DNA from: Fremontodendron californicum | Lineage: Eukaryota > Streptophyta > Magnoliopsida > Malvales > Malvaceae | Reading direction: 5' to 3' | NCBI GenBank assembly: GCA_030761205.1 | Contig: JAULJL010000001.1 | Coordinates: 39,193,145 to 39,257,144, forward strand | Length of the DNA: 64,000 bases | Shown: positions 45,501-57,484 of the stretch, one piece after another | Numbering within the stretch: position 1 is the stretch's first letter | Layout: every line of letters begins with the position of its first letter | The notes under the pieces: generated by a model | What the model was told of the DNA's origin: nothing | The model's database searches: none | The model's input: only the letters and a program-made list of their open reading frames with translations | Made by a program: the position numbers and the translations under genes

Positions 45501-46660
45501 CAAAGGTATATACAAAGAAATCAATGATTACACGAAATTGGTGGGACCTAACTCTTGATTATTCAAAAATCTCATTATGCAAGATTTGCCTCCAAATTTA
45601 TGATTTTTTCTTTTTTTTGAAAAACCAATCACATTATTTTCAAAAGAATTTCAGGGTGGATCCTACTATGGTACAATATGCAAATGTTCATGTGACACTA
45701 CCGGTTTTATGAAATCATCAAATGAAATTACCAACTGTTTATTGCAAAGAATGAGATCAATAACACAACCAAAAATGTACATGCTCTATTCACACATGCA
45801 TGAAATGTGCAACATGCAAAAATGCTTGAAAAATGATTTTTTTTAAAAACAACTAATGAACATCTGCCCCAACAATATCTGCTTATTTAGGCATCACGAT
45901 GCCTTCGAGGCGGAGTATCACATTTATTACGGGCGATGTACGTACATCGTTGCCCGATCTACCACACTTATTCGGAGAGTAAAATAGGTAACAAAAAGTT
46001 TATAAATGTCCATCCATGTGTTCCTATTTTCGGTATATCTAACGGAAATCCGGCATGGCTTCGCCTAAGTTCACTATATGAGGGTGAATCGGTTCTAAGG
46101 CCCCGAATTGTTCCTCACTGTCGCCGGTGAAGGCTAGTAAGGCACCCCGATAAAAGTGGGTTCAATTCGTTAGAGTATATTTTCCTATGCCCATGCGGAG
46201 GATCATCACGAAGGCATTAGGTACTTTATACTCCGAAAGTGTTTCACTAGCCCATACGGAGGATCAATCACGAAGGCTTAGTTACTTTACTCCCACTTAA
46301 AAGGACGGAACCCGGATAGAGGATTCATGTTATGCAAATGCACGTGTAGTGTGTGTGGAGGAATAACAAACCTTTCACTACCTATTCTACAAACCTTATT
46401 CTAAATGCCCTAACAATTAAAACATTCAAGAATAGTGTAACGCATTAACCAACAAGCAATTACAATATACAACCTTAAATAACTAGAGAACAATAATAAA
46501 ATGCATGCACATGAGAATGAACATATTTAAAAACATTTTATTATTTTCAAAATTCTCCTTATTAAAAAAAATATGGGAATTAAAATTAAATACCAATTAA
46601 ACCAACCAAAACCGAGACTTTGATAACACAAGACTAATTCTAGGCCTGACTCTCTAATAG
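45501..46660 (-). other. Leader region of the 18-kb element
   Basis: Sequence between the primer-binding site and array D. It contains a perfect 16-bp palindrome (CGATGTACGTACATCG, 45934-45949) flanked by GGG and GCCC, and a duplicated block at about 46185-46290 (CCCATGCGGAGGATCA-TCACGAAGG against CCCATACGGAGGATCAATCACGAAGG). No coding frame of note. It would be the expected site of packaging signals. Confidence 0.5.
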
Positions 46661-46678
46661 TCCCCAGTGGAGTCGCCA
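46661..46678 (-). other. Primer-binding site of the 18-kb element
   Basis: On the minus strand TGGCGACTCCACTGGGGA starts three bases (GCT) after the LTR end GTTGCGACA. The same 18-mer type is used by Ogre/Tat Ty3 elements, where it is assigned to tRNA-Arg. Confidence 0.8.
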
Positions 46679-49464
46679 AGCTGTCGCAACCTAAAAAATA
46701 ACGAGTCTCATCGCAAGACTTTATTATTCATTAAGCGTGACATTAAAAAAAAGGAGGAAAAGTCGACTTAATTCCTCTAGAAAAATGAAGGTTTTGAAAA
46801 TGACCTTGAAAAAGATATGGAGTCGCCACCAATCTTTTTTAGCTAGGTGTGATCGGCCACCTATTAAAATCGGTTTTATAAAATATTTTAAAAATTAATT
46901 AAAACATTTTAAAAACCAATTTCAAGTCTGCGTTTTAAACCAGAGAAATCAAAGAAGCGGGTTCGGGAGTCGGTTACGTGTAGGGAAGGATTAGCACCCC
47001 CACAACGCCCGTATAAATCGGTACCTTATTAATCGTGTATTATCTCAAGTCTTGGTAAAAATTGGTTTTAAATTTAGTATTTCAAGTTAATTCCCAATTT
47101 AAAGAAAAATAATTCCATTTTTAATTGAAAATGATCCAGAATTTATAAATTCAAAATTTTCCTATATTCCCCAACAAACGTGGCAAAATATACAAATTTT
47201 TATTAATTTTGGAAAACTTTCCGAATCATTCTCTTTTTTGAAAGAAAGATATTCATTTATTAATGATAATTGATGATATTCCCTCCAGCAAACCCGGTAG
47301 AGAACTCATGAATTATTTTAACTCGGGAATATCTTTATTTTTTATTGAAAATCATTATCCTTTTGAAAACATTTTAAAAGATATGAATATGTATATGCAT
47401 GACATAAATAAAATGACATGGCAAAATCTAAATAATATAATGCAACCTAAATGACATGACATGATTTAAATGCCTTCGCATATTCTAAATGAAATGGAAT
47501 ATCCTAAGTTATATAATATATTCTAAATAAAATTAAATGACCTATGTAACATAATACATTCTATATGAAATGCAATATCCTAAGTCATATGATATAATCT
47601 AAATGAAATAAAATGACCTATGTAACATAATACATTATATATGAAATGCAATATCCTAAGTCATATGATATAATCTAAATGAAATAAAATATTCTGTTTG
47701 ACATAATATATCCTAAATGAAATGAAATAACCTAGGTAATATAATATATTCTATATGAAATGAAATAACCTAAGTAACATGATATTTTCTAAATGAAATA
47801 AAATAACCTAAGTAACATAACATATTCTATATGAAATGAAATAATTTAAATGACATGGCAAACATGAATGATATGGCATATAAATTAAATGAGATGGAAT
47901 ATGAAATAATGCTATCATATAATATGCATGAAAATAATAATGAAAATAATAATGCATGAACATAGTATATGCTAAATAATATGACAAAAAAATAACTAAA
48001 TAAAAGCATAGGATATCATGGAATGTTCAAAACCATATAATAAACCATATAACATCAAAATAATATAAATCAAAATAATAACAATATCATAGAAATTATT
48101 ATAACAAGAATCACATATTATATAAAATGCATGAATATGAAAAATGCAATGCATGAAATGTATTTTTTCCTTTTATTAAGGAAATTCGTATATCTAAAAA
48201 GATATCCGGCTACCTTAGGAAAATATGTCAAATTAAATATTCTAAAACCAAAATACTTTGTGATTGTTTGAAAACAATTTTGAAAAGCTTGAATTAAAAA
48301 TAAAAACTGGGCTAAATCTTTTTTAAATGGCTCTAATTTCCTAAGTTTAAAAAATCCGGACTTGACTACCCTTAACCCGGGACTTAAAAAACCATTTTTA
48401 GAGTTTAAAAAGGCTTAGAAACTACTCTAAGTCAGTAGCTAACCCTCCTAATCAGCCCACTCTAAATAAATTAACCAAAACAGAAAAATGATTTTTCTTT
48501 AAATTAAATTCTGACTCCACTATCCAGTTTTAATCCACGATTTTTTACCCTATTTTTAAAATTCAAAAAAATCTGAAAAAAAAATACTGGAGACTCTGGA
48601 CATGTAAAACTACATGGAAAAAAATTGGCTTAATTTTCTGATCAAAGATGAATTCCCAGAAAAATCAGAGATGTACGAGTTCTGGGAGGGAAAAAAAACT
48701 GCTTTGCCAACACATTTTTGCCTTTGATAAAATCATTTAAAAATCAAAGTAAAAATATTTGAAACTCATAAAGTGACTTGCAAACAGTAGCTAGGACTTT
48801 TTGAAAGTTAGATAAAAATTGGCTAAGTAAAAAAAATCACAAAGGTAGAATAATCAACTTGACAAACTTAATTTTCCACAAGTGTGCTCAAGAGAGCATG
48901 ACTTTGAACCATTAATTGGTTCAAGTCATTATTCAAGTGGCATGAACATGAAATGCATGAAACAATGCAGCAAACATAATGCATGAAATGCATGGATTTA
49001 AACCTAAATGTCATGAAAAAAATGCATGGCATTCATAAAGTGACCTATACCTAAATGAACTTGCATGGCATTTAATGTAACCTAGACCTAACATGATAAT
49101 GCAAATGTAACCCAAACCTAAAGTGTCATGAAAATACATGGCAATACAAAGATGTCCTAATGCCTAACATGAACTTGGAAATGTGTATGGCATACCAAGA
49201 TGACCTAGACCTAATGGACATGGAAATGCATGATAATACAAAATGACCTAAGATCTAATATGTCATATGAAAATGCATGGGAAACAACATGAACAAAAAT
49301 GACCAAATGAATACAATACTAATGCATGAACATGGCATAACCAATACACAATCATATGACATGAAGAGGAAAAGCATGAACAAACATGGTAATCACATAT
49401 TCATGATACAAATGCAAACACAAGACAACACAAAATACAAAGGGAGCCGAATGGACACTAATTT

Positions 49465-49960
49465 CCAAAATACTTACAGACTGCTGTTGGATAAAATGCA
49501 GGTGGGCCTTGTCTTGCCTTGGAGAGTTCAGTTCGTACAGCTAACAGTTCAGATGCTATGGCTTCCCTTAGTGACAGGTTACCAACATCGAAGCACCTTT
49601 CAACAGTAAATGAACCAGATGGCTGCATTGCAAGCTCCCCAAAATGTCCACGTAACTTCACAACTAATCTGCGCTTCTGTTTTGTGGAAGTATTTTGGAA
49701 TTTAAGAAAATAGCCTGCAGAATCAAAGAACCCATGACATGCATCTTAACTCCACCTACCTAGTTCCAACTAGACTTGTCTTCATAGCTGAAGTAACTGT
49801 CAAGAAGCAGTATTCGAGGAACAATAAACTTGGAAGTCTCGTTTTTTTGAACCAACCGCGGTAGCAAGCGCCTCACAACACTTATATTCATGAGTTTGAA
49901 GTCTTTGACATGCAGCAATAAGAGAAGCAACAACTCCTGATCTCCCTTTTGTACCTTGGA
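49465..49960 (-). pseudogene. Captured PUM23 fragment, upstream LTR copy
   Basis: Same content as the downstream copy (SGSFTVERCFDVGNLSLREA, ELLAVRTELSKARQGP). One extra T in the run at about 49840-49846 puts part of it in frame with the ABCG fragment, giving a single open frame that ends LLLDSYFSYEDKSSWN. Confidence 0.85.
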
Positions 49961-50752
49961 AAGCTTTTCATGTGAAATAATAACACGAGACCATCCCGAA
50001 AGCTTCAAGAAACTTAAGGCCAAGGTGAATCTGATGTTATAAACTATAGCAAAACTAAACAATGCAGCTATTGCTATCCAGAAAAAATATTCATCAAAGT
50101 ATAATCCACGACTCGCTAGTGTTGCTTGTCCTATTGTAGTGCGCATGGTCAACATCTGTTGCCATCGCGGAGCAAGAAATTCGTTTCCAGAAAGTGCTAT
50201 CTCTGCATATGACATAGGAGAAACCCAAAAAACCCACTTCATCCAACCTAGCCAGGATGGCCGCGGAACGATGAAGCCACAGAATAACCAGTATAAAAAG
50301 ATTACGAGGCTAGAAGCTACCACTGAAGAATCAAAAGTCTGGAAGAGGGAGGCCACGAATCGGAACAAGGATACTCTTGTTAATTGTACAGCAAAAAAAA
50401 ACGTCACAAACTGGCGGAAGAACCTTGAAACCTCAGGAGTGTATCCCATTACGTAATAAGTGATAGACGTCCAAATCAGGGATTGCAAAAATGACATAGG
50501 AAGCTTTAAAATAGTGGCTGGAATTGCATAACCCCAAGCAGGGTAAAAGCATAACATTTTTTGCTTATAGAAAACTGGAAGTCTTGAAATAGTCATGTAC
50601 ACCTCAGGAAAACTATCCACCACAAGTATCATGAGCGTAAAAAAAATGCAGCCAGGTAGTAATTTGCATGAACAACATCGATATTCATCCGTGTCTTATA
50701 AAATACCGTCATTGTGATGCATGCTATGATGACAAGCTTGTAGCATGATAAG
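49950..50752 (-). pseudogene. Captured PDR/ABCG fragment, upstream LTR copy
   Basis: Same second transmembrane domain fragment as the downstream copy (ISRLPVFYKQKMLCFYPAWG, CGFIVPRPSWLGWMKWVFWV). The long frame at 50632-49760 includes it plus the PUM23 start. The same A-run frameshift lies just before the Met at 50632, so the disruption predates this insertion. Confidence 0.92.
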
Positions 50753-50756
50753 TCGC

Positions 50757-51036
50757 GATGGATGGCTTAGAGGCAACAGATAGCCTAGATCTCTTCTTGG
50801 CCAAACTCTCGCTCCTACTCACGCTCCTACGCTCACGCTGCTCCTTCAACCTCAGCTCCTGCGCTCATGCTACTCCTCCAATCTCTGCTCCTGCGCTCAC
50901 GCTGCTCCTCCAACCTCTGGGCAAGGAACTTCTGGTACTTAACAGCATCAGCCTTGGCCTTTGCAAATATCTTCTTCTTTTCTGCTCCTTCAACGTTGCT
51001 TGTCCCTTCCTCAACAACCATCTCTACCAAAAACAA
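50757..51036 (-). pseudogene. Captured eS6 fragment, upstream LTR copy
   Basis: As in the downstream copy (EKKKIFAKAKADAVKYQKFL, then AQRLEEQRERRS). Here one residue is R where the other LTR has H, closer to the eS6 family pattern EQRERRS. Confidence 0.85.
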
Positions 51037-52029
51037 AACCCACTTTAAGATGACGTAATAATTCTCTCAAGACAAAATTTGGTTGAGAAATAAATCCCAG
51101 ACTTCGAATAATAATTTGGAGTTTGGATCTTTGTTTTTGAGTTAAGGAAAATGATAAGCAAGTTAATGTATGTGGAAATTAAAGAGAATGAAAATATTAA
51201 AGTTTGTTATCCCAAAAAAAAAAAAAAAATTTAAAGCTTAAGAAAGGGAATAAAAAAACAACTCAGTAGAAATCAAGCTTGCACAAATAAATTGCACTTA
51301 TCTGATGCCTGGAAAATTCGATTCCCTTTGGCTTTTCCACGAAATCAAAATCAAATCAAATGTCTTTGTTTCTCTTTTTTATTTAGCCGTGGCCCCCCTT
51401 TGTTCATAGCCCCAGCTACCTTCTTTTTCTACCTAGCTTTCTTTCTTTCTTTTTCTCTTATTTTAATTCCTTCCCCTTAGTAGTAGCCGCCAACAACCTT
51501 ATGGCTCCCTATTCTCTTTTTTCAAAACCCCACCTGTAGCTCCCACAAGATCCCACTCCCCTGGAAGCTCCTTTTTTCTCTTCTTGATTTCATTTCCTTC
51601 TCCCCTCATAGTAGCCGCCAACTCTTTCCCCTAAAATATCCGGCCCCTCTTTTTCTTTACAAATGACCCATTTTATATCTCCATTTCTAACCTAAAAAAA
51701 AATTGGGTAATGTCTAAGTTACCCTTCCTTTATTTTTTCAAGTCTCTCTTTTCTTTTTTTCCAAATATTTTCGATTAAAAAAAAATTTTAAATCTAATAA
51801 AGCTCAAGATTAAACTTTTTCACCTCGGGTTTAAATTGAATTTTAAAATTGGTAATTTTACGATCCGATTTTATTTGAACAATTAAAGCTAAAAAGGATA
51901 TATATAATTTAGAACATTTTAAAAATCTAAAATCGCGACCGTGACTTTTACAAAAATATTAAACCCGAGAGGGGGACAAATCAAAATTGGTTTTAAAAGG
52001 CCCGGACAAAATTAGGTGTCTACAAAATT

Positions 52030-52995
52030 GATTTGATTTGATGGAGAAAATATTTAATTTGAATGATTTCTGGCATTAAGTTATAAAATTGTTAAGTAAA
52101 AATTTACCTAATGAAATTATAACTTAATGAGGCAAGAAACTAGTGCAAAGTCAATTATAATTATGTCAAAGAATAATTGAGGCTTTAATTGGAAACTTAA
52201 TTTTTTTTTTTTGCCAATAAATACAATTTCTATATTCGAATCGACTTTGAGAAATTGATATGAGTTTTAATCACCATATTAAAGTAAAAATGCAGTCCCT
52301 AATAAGATATAGACTTTTCCCGTGGTCATATATAATAGGTTGCCCCCCTTATACAATTTTTTTAAAGGTTAAAAATGCGAGGAAAAAAATTCACGGAGAA
52401 AAAGAAAAACAATGCAATAACATAATTAATTGTATTTATATAAAAGAGAAAATTCTTAAACAAAAAAACTTATAGAAAACGAGATTGAAATATTGAAGGG
52501 AAAATTGAAAATTAGCCGAAGAAATTAATGAGAAAACATTAATTCAACATATTGTGTTTGCAATTAAGAAAGTGTAAAGTGTAGAACCTTTGATTCAACA
52601 CAAATTTCTAATATTGAAATTTTATTCAATACATCATTCAATACACAAACTTTTTGTATCACACTTTATATTCTAATATTGAAATTTGTGTAAATTGTTA
52701 TATTCGATACATCATTCATCATTCACTTTATATTTGAAAATTTATAAAACATTTTGAAAAATTAGTTTTCTTAAGCAACATTTTGTAGGAACTTATGTAT
52801 TTTAAATAAGTTATATATTTAGAAAAGTAAAATATAATCATGTCAAGAGTGTTTATTTTGTCAAAAAATATCAATTTGAATGTGTATTTTATATACATAT
52901 AAATTTTTATTTTTATATGAAGTTTATTAATTATATTATATTAAATCTTTTTATATATAATTACATACCCGTGCATTGCCCGGGCTTAAAACTAG
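52030..52995 (+). mobile_element. Right part of the split Helitron-like element
   Basis: It ends with hairpin CCCGTGCATTGCCCGGG (52968-52984), then CTTAAAACTAG, followed by T, which closely fits plant Helitron 3' termini (ACCCGTGCA...CGGG, CTAG|T). The interior is AT-rich; CACAAATTTCTAATATTGAA and a partial repeat of it occur at about 52598 and 52670. No coding potential. Confidence 0.65.
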
Positions 52996-53477
52996 TTATC
53001 TATAATTATTGTACTACAATTAATTAATCATGATTTAGAATTATTTGATCCATCAATTCGATATAAAATCCACTCTTATAAGTAGTAGACTTATGCATCA
53101 TTTTTTGTTGTAATTGAACAATTGCAGAATTGTAATAAAAATAATTGTAGGTGAATTATTCCCCTTATTTTGTCCTCTAATTAGTTCTCTCTTATTGATC
53201 TATATAAGTTTTTTTTTTTTTTTTGAGTTGGGAAAAGAGATATTCGATTCATGTTCTTTTGATTAGGTATTAATCAATGAATCAAATGTTCGAATGTAAT
53301 ATACAATTTATTTTATACCCTATATTATATATATCCAGCAAAAGTTTACACTTTCAGCGAAAGTCATAACATTTTTTTCCCTTTTTAAAATTGATTTAAA
53401 CTCTTATATTTCAATTTTTGATCTAAATATGTAAGTATCATTAATCTAATCACATTACCATTTTTGGGACAAAATAT
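52996..53477. other. Gene-free spacer
   Basis: AT-rich intergenic DNA between the Helitron end and the copia LTR. Nothing else seen. Confidence 0.5.
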
Positions 53478-53820
53478 TGTTAGAACTTATATAAGAAAGT
53501 CCCACATCGGTGGGAGCAACGAAGGAGTTCCTCCTTGAAGGCTATATAAAGAGCCTTAAGGAGAAGTATTAAAACCATCCCAAGAATTATCTCTTCCTCT
53601 CTTGTATACTTTCTTATATTCTTTGTGAGGTTGTTCTCTCCTAGTATTTAGAGAGAGGTGTTGTAATATTTTCTCATAGTGAAATTCTTCTAGTCTTGCT
53701 CCGTGGTTTTTCCCTTTATTCATTGAGGGTTTTCCACGTTAAATTTTGTGTGTTCAGTTCCTATTTTCTCATCTCTTATTTAAGTTGTGAGACACTATTC
53801 CGTCACTCTGGTACCTAACA
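53478..53820 (+). repeat. 5' LTR of the copia element (343 bp)
   Basis: It begins TGTTAGAACTTATATAAG and ends GGTACCTAACA, so the terminal hexamers TGTTAG/CTAACA are inverted. It contains CCCACATCGGTGGGAGCAAC and a TATA-like CTATATAAAGAGCC at about 53541, which probably sets the start of transcription. Confidence 0.92.
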
Positions 53821-53821
53821 G

Positions 53822-53833
53822 TGGTATCAGAGC
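53822..53833 (+). other. Copia primer-binding site
   Basis: TGGTATCAGAGC, the exact plant copia site complementary to initiator methionine tRNA, one base after the LTR. Confidence 0.92.
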
Positions 53834-54119
53834 CATTGGTTCGTGGTCCTTATTCCGCTGCAGTGAAAGTGTTGGTTCTTAGTATGCTCTGTGGTTGCAG
53901 TATTGTCTGATCTTCCACATCAGAAAAGAATTATTCTTGTTGCTGGAAATAAAGTGTGGTAGTGTGAAAGTGTCTAGGGAAGTTCTGGCTAGGAAAGACT
54001 TGGTATTTAAGTGTGTCTATCAGTGACCCACCTCTCTTTCCTGGGAACCTACCTGGTGCACTATTCACGGGCTACGGTCACTGTTCCAGTATACGGGCTA
54101 TTCAATTGTACTGTACTAT
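53834..54119 (+). other. Copia leader, left part
   Basis: The untranslated leader ends at the Athila target site. From about 54055 it has degenerate CACTATTCACGGGCTACGGT motifs that resume after the Athila element (61970-62100: CGTATACGGTACTATTCACG). This supports that the two pieces were once contiguous. Confidence 0.7.
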
Positions 54120-55603
54120 TGATGGAGACTCAATTAAGAGTTGTAAACCCAAGTGCAGGTTATGTTCAAGTAATAAATTCTCGGGTGTCCGAGGTCGAAC
54201 CACAGGGAAGCGTACTAGTAAGTATAAGTTTATAAATATATATGAAAAAGAAAATAAACAAGATATTAGGGAATCAATAACAAAGAAAGTAAACAAGATA
54301 TTAGAGAACAAAATAAACAAAATAACATAAAAGCAATTAAACAAGATATAAAAAACAATAAGAAATGATGTTGAGGTTAGAGAATCCACTCTTGGTGTTA
54401 TGCTAAGATTAATCTTGTTTTATTACACAATTGAAATCCACACATAAGGGAGGTTCCAATCGGAAGGTTTAGCAATTCAGTCCAAATTGTCCAACGTCCA
54501 TAGCATATGATATTATGTTCATTTGGTGTCCTCAAAACTCATAAAAAGAGTTCAAGCATTCCTTATGCCAAGGTATATGTCTACAACAAATCAAGGTTAT
54601 GAAACCAAGCATTTACTGTGCCATTTTCATTGTCAATAATGAATCAAGATCTCTACTTTGCAAGTATGATTTTAAACCAAAAGAAAATATATAAATGATG
54701 ATTCATTTTAGCTCATGTTTAAGAGACTAACCTTAGCATTTAACAAGAGCTTCACCTCATCACCTCAACAATATGATTAGCAACACATACTAAAAATGAA
54801 AAAAAAAATAAGAAACATAAGTAAATAAAGAAAAAGAAAACTAGAGAAAGGAAAAAAGAAGAAAACTTAGAGAATTTTATTACAATGGCTAAAATCCTAC
54901 CAATGTATAATGTATCCTAATACTCATCCAAGGCCCTCTATTTATACACATTTTGGAGAGCTAAATGACAAGAGACAAGCTTTATAAATTTCAAAGGTAG
55001 GTATAATAGGTGGGTGCATTTTTCTAACAATTTTCGTCATGTTGTATGACAATTCTGATCAGCCAGCTTGATGGTCGATTTTGTCAATGTTGGAGGCTCG
55101 ATCTGATCAAATGGTCTTCTAGAAAAATATGCCCCTATCAGTTATTGATCCATAGCCATTGGAATCAGATCATTTGCTCATGTGGATCGGAAGATATGGC
55201 CAAAATACCAAAACGGTGCAGAACAGACGTCATTGCACATCAGCCAACTTGATGGTTGATTTCGGTAGGGAAAACGACTCCTTTTCAAGAAGTGTAAAAC
55301 ATGAAAAAGATAGATATGCCTCTTAACTTTGCACGGTTAAAATTTCAGCCTTATTGCTTCAGTTAAACTCCAGATATAGCTGATATGGCAAAAGGTGTCG
55401 GAACTGGAACTGAATTGGATTTACCCTTAATTCTTGATTTAACCTAGTAATCTGAAATCACTCAAAGAAACTCATGAAAAACACCAAATTACATAAAAAT
55501 ATAAAAGATCATAAACACAAGTAGACTAAGCAATAATAACTCGTATTTGACACAAAACAACAATAAAACATAACTAAAAACTACATAATTATACGAGTTA
55601 TCA
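54120..55603 (-). repeat. Athila 3' LTR (element sense)
   Basis: It reads TGATAACTCGTATAATTATG on the minus strand and ends CTTAATTGAGTCTCCATCA. Open frames within it are short and have no domain. Confidence 0.95.
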
Positions 55604-55616
55604 CACCCCCACACTT
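55604..55616 (-). other. Athila polypurine tract
   Basis: AAGTGTGGGGGTG on the minus strand directly precedes the LTR. Confidence 0.85.
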
Positions 55617-57072
55617 AGATTGTTGCTAGTCCCTAGCAACGACTCAATAAAAATAAAATAAGAAAATCTAATCTAATCCATTTTCGTAGGAAATCACGGT
55701 GGCACTTAGCATGTGACACAAGCCTTTAAACCCCTAGGTGTCCCTAGTGGACGAGTTTAGTCTCGTGAGGGTTTGCTAGAACGATACCCACAAACATTGA
55801 AAAACTAAGATATAAGTAAACTACATACACTAAAAATATTTACTCCTAATCCTTTCAATATAAATTAGAGACAATCTTTGAACAAGTCTTATAAACTAAT
55901 CAATAGCTCAAAGAATTTCACAAAAATTCATGCTTGAATGTAAATAAATGAGTTAAGCCAATATTAACATAACATATTTCAATCAAAATAGTGCATATTC
56001 AACTTAATCTCAACTTCTCACTATACTCTCATGATTTTCACTCTTTAAAGTAGTGGTAAAGTGTTTACACTCAATCAATCTCATGAAAACAGTTCTACCA
56101 TATGCTTGCTTGTCCACCTATTCTCCACTATTTAGATCATACAACTTCATAAATCAAGAGGTCTTTTTTCAAGGTTGTAATGGGGCCAAAGGGTTATAAT
56201 GTGGTTAAAGAACAAAAGGATAAAGATATCACAAAGGTTCCAAAGAGTTCATAGAGTTTAGAGACATAATAAGATCATACGAATAAAACTTCTCAAAACT
56301 CTTATAAAGCACATAATAACATAGGCTAAATATTCATGTTGAGCCTTTGCTTCATTCTAACCAACTTTGTAACATCTTTTTCTTTACTTTAACTAGAAGT
56401 TCAAGAGAAGATTTTTTTTTATTTTTAATATGGGAATGTATTTGACAATGATCCCTTTCTTTTTCTCTTGACTTTTGCCTCTCTCCTCCCCCACACTTAT
56501 CTTTCGTTCTAACCCAAATTTTCAAAAAGTATCCCTTGTTTTTGCAATATGTCTCAAAATATATAATCCATCTTTAGAACAAGGGTAAGGATATAAGTAT
56601 ATTTAGGCTAGGTGTAAGTTGTGGTTACCAATAAAACAGCATATTTAATGTAGGCTCAAATTGGCTTACTAGTGGGGATGTTCTCTTAGAACATTAATAA
56701 GGGATGGCTTTTTGGCTCTGGTTATAATCCTAATGCCTCTATCATATTCATGTTGTCACATGTATCAATATAGTCTCAAACGGTTTAAAGCAAGTTCTAG
56801 AGAATCATGTAATCATAAGAGCACTCAAGAAAGAAATTAGATTGATTTGTATAATGCATCAATCATTATAGGCTCAAAAACTCACAAGGATGATTATACA
56901 AGTCAGATTAAGTCTAAACATGCTTCTTTCTCAATCAGCATATCATATTAACATTGGCTCATAAAAAGGTTGATATCAAGCTCAATTCTCATGAAAATCT
57001 TCTCACTAATAAATCTGTTTTAGACTTATGCAATTCATATCTCATCATTGTATTAAAAAGGAACTAGAACAC

Positions 57073-57110
<38 letters not shown>

Positions 57111-57484
57111 GACTCATAAAAAAAATAGTAGACAAAAATAAAAGAAATCCTAAATCGTTCCCCCCACACTTAATTCTTACATTGTCCTCAATGTAAGTCT
57201 ATTAACCCAAATGAAAGAATCATGTGTAAGAGAAAAGAACTAATAACATAAGAATAGGAATAACTAAGACTCAAAACAAAACAAACTCATGCAACCTAAT
57301 TAATCCTAAAATACTAAACAAAAATTAACAAGTAAACATAAAAAGATTAAAATCAAACTGACAAGGTATGTCTCAAGTCTCCCTTACTCAGACCTTGTTC
57401 AGAATGAATACTTCTAAATTGCTTAAAACACAACAAACTTTTTTTTTTTTTTTTTTTGAAGATTAGTAAAAATTATATTTACAT
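55617..57484 (-). other. Athila 3' non-coding region
   Basis: About 1.9 kb between the end of the coding frame and the polypurine tract. Full-length Athila elements often carry an env-like frame here; no open frame of that kind remains. A (TAA)n run lies at 57073-57109 and a second purine tract like GAACGATTTAGG/AAGTGTGGGGGG at about 57153-57172. Confidence 0.6.
57073..57109. repeat. (TAA)n microsatellite
   Basis: Twelve ATA/TAA units inside the Athila 3' region. Confidence 0.9.

Larger units (their letters stand above)
33857..52024 (-). mobile_element. 18.2-kb non-autonomous LTR retroelement (Ogre/Tat-derived) with captured host gene fragments
   Basis: The two LTRs are 5342 and 5343 bp, flanked by the perfect target duplication AAATT (33852-33856 and 52025-52029). 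On the minus strand the LTRs read TGTAGACACC...GTTGCGACA. The upstream LTR (46682-52024) is followed by a primer-binding site TGGCGACTCCACTGGGGA, of the type used by Ogre/Tat Ty3 elements (reported as tRNA-Arg). The downstream LTR is preceded by a purine tract AAAGAGGGGCAGC. The 7.48-kb interior has no pol; it holds a Gag remnant and long tandem arrays. Each LTR carries sense-oriented fragments of three host genes. It has the form of a LARD (large retrotransposon derivative) and must be moved by proteins from a relative. The LTRs differ by about 2% in parts compared by eye. Confidence 0.9.
46682..52024 (-). repeat. 5' LTR (element sense), 5343 bp
   Basis: The near-identical partner of 33857-39198. 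About ten changes lie in the 430 bp next to the inner end. The ABCG part differs at five residues over the shared reading frame (for example AWAY/AWGY, APRR/APRW). This LTR should drive transcription of the element. Confidence 0.9.

Noticed and set aside
55617..57484. Possible env-like gene of the Athila element
   Set aside because: No open frame of useful length and no signal or membrane segment on the coding strand.
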